A stretch of DNA of 36,958 nucleotides from an uncultured Alphaproteobacteria bacterium (GTDB lineage: Bacteria > Pseudomonadota > Alphaproteobacteria > Rs-D84): contig CALCEG010000006.1 in assembly GCA_937900435.1 (NCBI GenBank), forward strand, positions 1 through 36,958. Direction: 5' to 3'. The translations under genes were made by a program, and so were the position numbers. This document shows positions 31,132 through 36,958 of this stretch, piece after piece (position 1 is the first letter of the stretch; each line of letters starts with the position of its first letter). The notes under the pieces were generated by a model. The model did no database searches, was not told the DNA's origin, and was given only the letters and a program-made list of their open reading frames with translations.

Positions 31132-33561
31132 ATGCCTATGACTAATGTTTTATCAGTAAATGATGTTATGGCGGACTGTCCAGAGAAATTGCTGCGGTAT
31201 GTGCCGTGGCTATTAAATGGACTTGAAGCACGTAAAAAAGCACGCGAACGCGGTGTTGACCCAGATAATATGCCACCATTGCCTATACTGGCAATCAAAG
31301 GTTGGCGTTTTTCTGGGAAAGAATTACAGTGGGACGCTTATGTAAAAACCCCCAACGGTAATATTTTTATTCAAGATTGTGTGCCTGGAACAAAAATATT
31401 TGGTGTTGATGGAAAAATTTATACTTGCACGGGTCATTTTCCGCAAGGGAAAAAACCTTTGTATAAAGTCAGTTTTAATGACGGAACAAGTGTAATTGCC
31501 GGATTAAATCATTTGTGGTCTGTCTATACCAGCAAAGATAATTTAATAGTAAAAACAACGCAAGATTTAATTAATAGCGGTGTTGCTAAAAAACATCAAA
31601 ACGGAGGTTTTAAGCATAAATTCCGTATTCCAATATGTAAACCTGTTGAATTTACAAAAAAAGAATTACCAATACACCCATATGTTCTTGGGGTTTTACT
31701 TGGTGATGGCAGTTTGTGTGGTGAACATATACATATATCAAACTGTGATATGGAAATTTATAGTAAAATCAAAGCATTGGGCTATAAATTATCAGCACCA
31801 AAAGAATATATAAACCCAAAAGGCAAATGTATTCGCTATGATTTATTAAACCGTCCACATAGTTATAACAAAGATTTAGAAAAGTTAAAACTAAAAGTTC
31901 ATGGACATAATAAATTCATACCAGATATATATTTACAGGGCAGTATAGAACAAAGACTTGAATTATTACGCGGTTTGATGGATACAGATGGTTCAATATC
32001 AAATGGTAGTGTAAGTTTTTCAACAAGTGCCCCCAGATTAAAAAATGATATTTGTGAACTGGTTCGTTCATTGGGCGGACTTGCAAAAATTCACAATTAT
32101 GTAGACAAACGGCGGGAAACAGAAAATTATACAATAAGAATAAAAACACCAGAAAACCCATTTTGTTTACCAAGAAAAGCAAATAAATGGGAATATAAAA
32201 AATTATCTAAAAGAATAACCAGTATTGAATACGATAACGATAATGAGGCGTATTGCATAACAACAGATGCGCCAGACCACTTATTTTTAACAGATGGTTA
32301 TATTGCAACGCATAATTCCCAGTTTGGCGTTCGATTTCAAGTGGGTGCGATTCTTGATGGGTGGGCAACGTCTGGTATGATTGCTGCAATTACGTCCGAT
32401 GGTGCAAAAGATACAATGCAGTTGTTGGACAAGGTTTTAGAGGAAGCCGAGGAACCGACACAGTTCCAGCGTCAATCAGACCACCCGATTCGTATTTTAT
32501 CGCAAGGCGAACCTATTTATATCGAATACCTGAATAAAGTCGATTCCAAAGCACGTCAAACGTCCGCTGATATGCTTATGATTGAGGAATTGGAAAAGTG
32601 GAACGAAACCGCAGGTAAAGCGTCGTTATTGACAATGATTCGACACTTTGACTGTATTATCGCATTATCAAATGATTTCCCACGCTGGGTTAAAAAACTA
32701 TTCGAATCGTTTGGTGCTGTGTTTATCGAAGTTACATATATGGACAATAAGAAGTTGGAAAAGTCCATCAAAGACGGTTTGGAACGTCAACGTATTGAAG
32801 ACCCCGACGGTTGGGCACGCGACGTCGCATATTTACCAACAGGTGGTTCGAATCGTGTGTTTTCAGAACGTGCCATCGCAAACGCATTCGCACCAAAGAA
32901 TCCAAAGTTCCAACGCAAAACGTCTATTCTTGCAATCGACGTTGGTGCTGGTGGTCCTGATAATTCTGTTATTATTCGGTGTGATTTTGATGGTTATGCT
33001 ATCGAAGCCGAGATATTGACAGACGAATCCATAGATTCCGTTGCTTTGTGTCGCAGGGTAAGTGATTATCGTGTGTCCCAGCGTTGCGACGAGGAAGTAT
33101 GGGATTCACAGGGCGTCGGGTTAGGAATAATGCCACAGCGCGCACCGCGTGAAATGTGGGCAACGTCAGGTATCGTTCCGTTCGGTGGTGCAGCAGTTGA
33201 TAAATCCGCGTATTTCAACGCCAGGGCAGAAGCAATGTTGCTAACAGCCAATGGTCTTATGAAAGGAAATATCAAACTGATTGGACTAACCGAAACCCAG
33301 AAAGCCCAATTTGAAGCCGAATGTCGTGCCCATACTATCAAACCAAGCGAACTTGCGCGCACAAATACGCACGCAATACAGTTAGATAGTAAGGAAATTG
33401 TCAAAAAACGCCTTGGCGGTTTATCGCCAAACATTCTTGACGCTTTATCGATGGGTGTGTGGCGGTTATTGACATACACGATTCATAATGATAACATATT
33501 ACCGACGAACAATTTTTATGGTTCGTCTGGTGCAGACGATACAGGAGTACCCGGACTATGA
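31132..33561 (+). CDS. Terminase large subunit, interrupted by an intein
   Basis: The product has 809 residues as translated, 477 after removing residues 64-395. Walker A GWRFSGK|S is rebuilt across the splice site (residues 57-63 plus 396). Walker B-like region ADMLMIEELE at about 479-488. C-terminal RNase H-like nuclease with Asp residues in AIDVG (603), WDSQG (658) and NILDAL (770). It packages DNA into the prohead through the portal. The ATPase cannot work until the intein leaves, because the insertion splits the nucleotide-binding loop. AAAGGAAAG precedes the start. Confidence 0.93.
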   Translation: MPMTNVLSVNDVMADCPEKLLRYVPWLLNGLEARKKARERGVDPDNMPPLPILAIKGWRFSGKELQWDAYVKTPNGNIFIQDCVPGTKIFGVDGKIYTCTGHFPQGKKPLYKVSFNDGTSVIAGLNHLWSVYTSKDNLIVKTTQDLINSGVAKKHQNGGFKHKFRIPICKPVEFTKKELPIHPYVLGVLLGDGSLCGEHIHISNCDMEIYSKIKALGYKLSAPKEYINPKGKCIRYDLLNRPHSYNKDLEKLKLKVHGHNKFIPDIYLQGSIEQRLELLRGLMDTDGSISNGSVSFSTSAPRLKNDICELVRSLGGLAKIHNYVDKRRETENYTIRIKTPENPFCLPRKANKWEYKKLSKRITSIEYDNDNEAYCITTDAPDHLFLTDGYIATHNSQFGVRFQVGAILDGWATSGMIAAITSDGAKDTMQLLDKVLEEAEEPTQFQRQSDHPIRILSQGEPIYIEYLNKVDSKARQTSADMLMIEELEKWNETAGKASLLTMIRHFDCIIALSNDFPRWVKKLFESFGAVFIEVTYMDNKKLEKSIKDGLERQRIEDPDGWARDVAYLPTGGSNRVFSERAIANAFAPKNPKFQRKTSILAIDVGAGGPDNSVIIRCDFDGYAIEAEILTDESIDSVALCRRVSDYRVSQRCDEEVWDSQGVGLGIMPQRAPREMWATSGIVPFGGAAVDKSAYFNARAEAMLLTANGLMKGNIKLIGLTETQKAQFEAECRAHTIKPSELARTNTHAIQLDSKEIVKKRLGGLSPNILDALSMGVWRLLTYTIHNDNILPTNNFYGSSGADDTGVPGL
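31321..32316 (+). mobile_element. Class 3-like intein with LAGLIDADG endonuclease in terminase
   Basis: 332 residues (64-395 of the precursor). It begins Glu-Leu-Gln-Trp, so there is no Cys/Ser/Thr at position 1. Block B has HLW (W66 of the intein), block F has AYCITT (C312) and block G has ATHN (T330, H331, N332), followed by extein Ser. These W, C and T residues define class 3 inteins, which start splicing from the block F Cys. Two LAGLIDADG helices, YVLGVLLGDG (about 184-193 of the precursor) and LLRGLMDTDG (278-287), form the homing endonuclease. Confidence 0.85.
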
Positions 33562-33875
33562 GTGAAAGAAACGAAGAACACGAACTTTTTTTATACTATT
33601 ATGTCTTTGGAACAGACCAAGCCAAAGAATTATTGAATATTTGGATTGAGGACATTATGAATACGTCCCATTTCCAACCACAACTTGACCCCAATAATAC
33701 AAAAACCATACGCGATATGGGGGTGCTTGAATTTATTCAAGGCATAAGAAATCGCGTAGACGAGTTCATAGAGAAAGGAGTAAAAGATGGACCCACAAAA
33801 CAATCAACCGACCAACCAACCAGCAACACCGACGAACACGCCAATAGAACCGACACAGGGCAACCAACCCTCTAA
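33558..33875 (+). CDS. Bbp19-like head protein
   Basis: The product has 105 residues. FLYYYVFGTDQAKELLNIW, then DMGVLEFIQGIRNRVDEF follows the pattern of Bordetella phage BPP-1 Bbp19-type proteins (F-G-T near the start, G-x-x-x-F/V-x-x-I later). It overlaps the terminase stop (ATGA). Its last 30 residues (Pro/Thr/Asn-rich) overlap the scaffold start by 89 bases in another frame. In BPP-1-like phages it lies beside terminase. Function is unclear. Confidence 0.65.
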   Translation: MSERNEEHELFLYYYVFGTDQAKELLNIWIEDIMNTSHFQPQLDPNNTKTIRDMGVLEFIQGIRNRVDEFIEKGVKDGPTKQSTDQPTSNTDEHANRTDTGQPTL

Positions 33876-34644
33876 TGTCGTTGTTGATGGTGGCGGTCAA
33901 GGTGGTGCAGCCACTATCGACTTGTCTTTGTATTTCAAAGACGGGGAACCAGGCGTTTATGACCCAGAAAAGATTACCGCACTTGTAAAAGAACGCGATA
34001 ACAAAGCGAAATCTGCGTCATACTTTCAATCGCAATTTATGCAAAAGAACGAAGTGCCACAATCCATCGACGGTTATGCGGAACATTTTAAGGCGGATTC
34101 TGCTTATGAAAAGTTTATGGACAAGCAAGAAGTTCAAGACGCTTTGAAAGAAATCCGCGAATGGGGTTTAAAAAATAACATTGGACCAAATGCAGTTAAT
34201 TCATTTTCAGATATGATTTTGAAAAAATTGGTTGCTGATGGTGTTTTGGATTCACGGACCCCAGAACAAATCGCAGAAGCAGAAGCCAAGAAAACAGCCG
34301 AAGCCAAGGAACAATTAAAGCCTTTCTTGGACACAGTGCATCGTTCTTTCGAGGACCAAACAAACTTATTGAATAAATTCTTTGATGCACCATCTGTATT
34401 TACAAATGACCCAGAAACCAAATCTTTCTTGCAACAGATAGCAAACGATTCGGCAACTGGTTATAAAATTGTGTCTATGCTGATTGATGCAATTGAATTT
34501 GGTGGTTATAAGGCATTACCAACCCAAAGCGAATCAATGGGAGTGGGCGCGGCTGAATTTTGGAACAAATACAATGCTGAACCAGACCCAATGAAGCGCG
34601 ATGCAATGTTAGCGGAATTTGAAAAAATGAACCCAACAAAATAA
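33787..34644 (+). CDS. Scaffolding protein
   Basis: The product has 285 residues. The first 40 are Asn/Pro/Thr/Gln-rich and unstructured. DLSLYFKDGEPGVYDPEKI leads into long helices (residues about 60-180), and the C-terminus is acidic/amphipathic (PDPMKRDAMLAEFEKMNPT). This composition is typical of podoviral scaffolds that chaperone capsid assembly and leave before packaging. GAAAGGAG lies 5 bases before the start, inside the upstream gene. Confidence 0.75.
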   Translation: MDPQNNQPTNQPATPTNTPIEPTQGNQPSNVVVDGGGQGGAATIDLSLYFKDGEPGVYDPEKITALVKERDNKAKSASYFQSQFMQKNEVPQSIDGYAEHFKADSAYEKFMDKQEVQDALKEIREWGLKNNIGPNAVNSFSDMILKKLVADGVLDSRTPEQIAEAEAKKTAEAKEQLKPFLDTVHRSFEDQTNLLNKFFDAPSVFTNDPETKSFLQQIANDSATGYKIVSMLIDAIEFGGYKALPTQSESMGVGAAEFWNKYNAEPDPMKRDAMLAEFEKMNPTK

Positions 34645-34658
34645 GAAAGGAGTGAATT

Positions 34659-35465
34659 ATGGCTAAAAACTGGTTTATTGAAGCCAATAAATCCCAAGAC
34701 CCAGAAGTCAAGGATTTGTTAAAACAGTATAACGAATTGGACGCAAACGCGGACGATTATGCAGAAAAGAAAGCTGAATTGGTTGCGACCATCAAAGCAA
34801 AATTGGAAAGTTCTGTTGAACCTGAAACACCAGAAGTCAAAGCAGAAATGGACAAGGTTGCGGACGAAGTGGTTGCTGCTGAAAACGCTGATACCGCTGC
34901 CATCGACGCTGAATTAGACGGTCAAAACGATTCGGAAAAACCGAATAGTCAAGCAGAACCAGAAGCAGAACCTGAATCAGAGGAAATGCCATCTGGTTTT
35001 TATTATACCGAAACGGACGCAGCAAAGGCAAAAACCATTGATGAACTTGTTGTAATGAAAAAAGCATGTCGTGAAGAAATTGCTCGTCTTGAAAAAACAC
35101 GCCTGAAACATGGAACATACAAACAAAACCGCGAATTAGATATGGCAATTTGGAAAGTGCGCCGTATTATCAGTGTTGCATTTAAGCGTGAATTAGCGTT
35201 AAAAGAACGCGCACGCCGCATCAGGAACGCAGGTCGCGTGTCGAGCATTGCGTTAAAGCGTGCCAGATTCGTAAAACTTATGCGTCAGGGCATTTCTATC
35301 ACAAACATAACAAGCCACCCAGAGGGTGTGAAAAAAGAGGAATTGGTGGACGTTTTAGACGAAGCAACCATCGAAGCGTGCCGTAAAAATAATTCACGCT
35401 TTCCTGCTATGTGGTTGAGATGGAAAGAAAAATTTATTGACAAGAAAGACGGTAATAAGCAATAA
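34659..35465 (+). CDS. Hypothetical acidic/basic coiled-coil protein
   Basis: The product has 268 residues. The N-terminal third is highly acidic (EAEPEAEPESEE-like repeats near 105-118), and the C-terminal two-thirds strongly basic and helical (KRARFVKLMRQGISI, LKERARRIRNAGR). The bipolar charge and position after the scaffold suggest a structural or DNA-associated head protein. No family is recognised. AGAAAGGAG is the ribosome-binding site. Confidence 0.65.
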   Translation: MAKNWFIEANKSQDPEVKDLLKQYNELDANADDYAEKKAELVATIKAKLESSVEPETPEVKAEMDKVADEVVAAENADTAAIDAELDGQNDSEKPNSQAEPEAEPESEEMPSGFYYTETDAAKAKTIDELVVMKKACREEIARLEKTRLKHGTYKQNRELDMAIWKVRRIISVAFKRELALKERARRIRNAGRVSSIALKRARFVKLMRQGISITNITSHPEGVKKEELVDVLDEATIEACRKNNSRFPAMWLRWKEKFIDKKDGNKQ

Positions 35466-35503
35466 TCTTGTTGAGTAGTCTTGCATCTCCTAAGCATCCT
35501 CAC

Positions 35504-35543
35504 TGTGCGTTGCCGGTCGCACACTCAAAACCGGCATTTTTTT
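35504..35543 (+). terminator. Terminator/attenuator before the tail-fibre gene
   Basis: Stem TGCCGGT (35511-35517) / ACCGGCA (35530-35536) is followed by seven T. A second hairpin, TGTGCG (35504) with CGCACA (35518), would place the 5' arm of the terminator in its loop, so the two structures exclude each other. It either simply separates head and fibre transcripts or tunes fibre expression. Confidence 0.75.
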
Positions 35544-35560
35544 GAAAGAAAGGACTATCG

Positions 35561-36958
35561 ATGAATCTAAATTTCTTATGTTGTATCGGTGCAGAATTAA
35601 AAAATAGCACACAACAAACAACACGTATGACCCAAGTTTATTTGTATCGTGCATTTGAAAGTGAAACAATCGCCGATATGTTGTCGACTGGATTTTTCAA
35701 TCAAGCCCTTGGAATTATACGGCAAGACGATTTACTGTTATTATATAGTCCAAATGAAACGAATCCACGTTGGGTTTATGCTCGTGTATCAAGCGCGACG
35801 CGTGATGGCATTGAAATTTCAAAAGTCGATGTCCAAGCACAAGATATATCAGTTGATACAACAGGTTATTCCAATTTATCAGGAAATAATTTACAGGAAA
35901 TATTAAATAATCTTGATACAACCATAACCACAATAAACGATACCTTTGTCCGCAAAGACGGAACTTCGATAATGTCCGCCCCATTAAAATTTATTGCGGG
36001 CTCTTTTCGCGGGGCTGTTGGTCCATATTTGAACGGTGTGGAATTTTATAATGTTGGTAGTGATGGTGCTTTGGGTTCTGCTATTGCTAGATTGACATCA
36101 ACAAATGGTTTAACGCCAAACACTGACAATGTTTTAGATATAGGTTCTGCAACCAAAAGATTCAAAGATTTATATATTGCACGTGTTATCACAGGTGTAA
36201 TCAATAACGGTTATGATATTGCAGTTCCAGCGACAGCGCAACCCGAAACATTGGCATTAAAGAGTGAAGTGGATTTAGCGGCTAATTCTGGTCGTATGAT
36301 TACAGACGAGGGCGTATGGTTTGCCAAAATGTATGCAGCAAGCACAGTGCCAACTGGTGCCGAATATGATGGCAAAAACTATGCGGACTTTTCACAGGTT
36401 GACGGTGATAATAATCCAGTAATTAAAATATACACAGGTGCTAGCGGGGCTTGGACACTGACAGAAACAATCACACCGCCAGCGGATTATGACGGTTATG
36501 TTCCAATTACAAGTAAAATATGGGACATTATAGACCAAACAGGTCAGCAAGGCGGACGTGTATTGTGGAACCATCAAACAAAAACATTTACACCGTATCC
36601 GCAGATTATATCGCTTGATAATCAACAGATTACAAACAGTTCTTTTTCTGGCGGAACAATTACAAGTTCAACATTTGATGGAGAAGCGACTTTAAGCGGT
36701 GTATCAACAGCACCAACGCCAACTGCAAGTTCGCCGAATAACCAAATAGCAAATAAAGAATATGTTGCACAAATAGCAGTGCCAGCAGGAATGATAGCAC
36801 CATTTGCGGGTTCAAGCGCACCTGCCGGCTGGTTGGTTTGCGATGGTTCGGCGGTATCAAGAACTGAATATGCGGACTTGTTTGCGGCAATTGGAACAAC
36901 TTATGGCGCGGGCGATGGTTCCACAACCTTTAATTTACCGAATAAATCCCCAGAAAGA
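35561..36958 (+). CDS. Tail fibre / tail collar protein, 5' part
   Basis: 466 codons here, continuing without a break at base 56 of the window to give about 590 residues. AAGAAAGGAC precedes the start. The N-terminal 100 residues would attach to the tail. The middle is Asn/Thr/Gly-rich and repetitive, typical of beta-structured fibres (QQITNSSFSGGTITSSTFDG). Residues about 415-465 are a phage tail collar domain (GMIAPFAGSSAPAGWLVCDG, SRTEYADLFAAIG). The collar's conserved end is where the inverted repeat lies. Confidence 0.88.
   Translation, partial: MNLNFLCCIGAELKNSTQQTTRMTQVYLYRAFESETIADMLSTGFFNQALGIIRQDDLLLLYSPNETNPRWVYARVSSATRDGIEISKVDVQAQDISVDTTGYSNLSGNNLQEILNNLDTTITTINDTFVRKDGTSIMSAPLKFIAGSFRGAVGPYLNGVEFYNVGSDGALGSAIARLTSTNGLTPNTDNVLDIGSATKRFKDLYIARVITGVINNGYDIAVPATAQPETLALKSEVDLAANSGRMITDEGVWFAKMYAASTVPTGAEYDGKNYADFSQVDGDNNPVIKIYTGASGAWTLTETITPPADYDGYVPITSKIWDIIDQTGQQGGRVLWNHQTKTFTPYPQIISLDNQQITNSSFSGGTITSSTFDGEATLSGVSTAPTPTASSPNNQIANKEYVAQIAVPAGMIAPFAGSSAPAGWLVCDGSAVSRTEYADLFAAIGTTYGAGDGSTTFNLPNKSPER
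36904..36958. repeat. Contig-end overlap (circular assembly), right copy
   Basis: Identical to bases 1-55. Includes the left crossover repeat (36904-36936) and the first 22 bases of the expressed tail-fibre tip. Confidence 0.9.

Noticed and set aside
20197..36958. tRNA genes or CRISPR arrays
   Set aside because: No cloverleaf with a GGTTCGA-type arm outside coding sequence and no regularly spaced repeats were seen.

Overview
The window is an essentially complete small tailed-phage genome. Its first 55 bases and last 55 bases are identical, so it is a circular assembly of 36,903 unique bases cut open inside the tail-fibre gene. Every expressed gene reads on the + strand. The gene content points to a podovirus with a T7/BPP-1-like virion plan: T7-type portal, gp11-like and gp12-like tail proteins, three internal/ejection proteins, Bbp19-like protein, AT-rich DNA. 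The host is probably a Gram-negative alphaproteobacterium. The reasons are a full-length GapR (DUF2312) homologue and a lipoprotein spanin; this is inference.

Layout, read as a circle. From 30316 to 35465 lies packaging and head assembly: a possible small terminase, a PC4/SSB-tail-like protein, the large terminase interrupted by an intein, a Bbp19-like protein, the scaffold and a coiled-coil protein. From 35561 through the contig junction to 430 is the tail-fibre/collar gene, followed by an inverted silent copy of its 3' end (427-733). From 907 to 5135 are an unknown virion gene, the major capsid gene (own terminator and promoter upstream), a small head protein, and a lysis cassette (two small membrane proteins, endolysin, unimolecular spanin). 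From 5151 to 20196 are the portal, tail and ejection genes, ending in a 2,492-residue polyvalent protein. From 20197 to 21068 is a non-coding control region with tandem terminators, palindromes, iteron-like repeats, a possible sRNA and a structured leader. From 21069 to 30316 is an early region of many tiny tightly overlapping genes: antirepressor, replication protein, GapR-like, ASCH, zinc-ribbon paralogues, HNH nucleases and YqaJ exonuclease. It is driven by two near-identical sigma70-like promoters.

The most notable systems are four. (1) An invertible tail-fibre tip: a 33-bp perfect inverted repeat inside the collar motif brackets two alternative receptor-binding C-termini that meet tail to tail, so inversion would swap host-range modules. 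No invertase gene is recognisable, and the contig starts exactly at the repeat edge, as expected if both orientations exist in the sample. (2) A LAGLIDADG intein placed between GK and S of the terminase Walker A motif, lacking a nucleophile at position 1 but with the W-C-T residues of class 3 inteins. (3) A leader RNA before the first early gene whose hairpin loop can pair either with an upstream sequence or with an identical copy that is the ribosome-binding site. (4) The giant ejection-position protein with ParB-like and HEMSH zinc-protease-like motifs. No integrase, repressor, DNA or RNA polymerase, single-strand annealing protein or tRNA was recognised.
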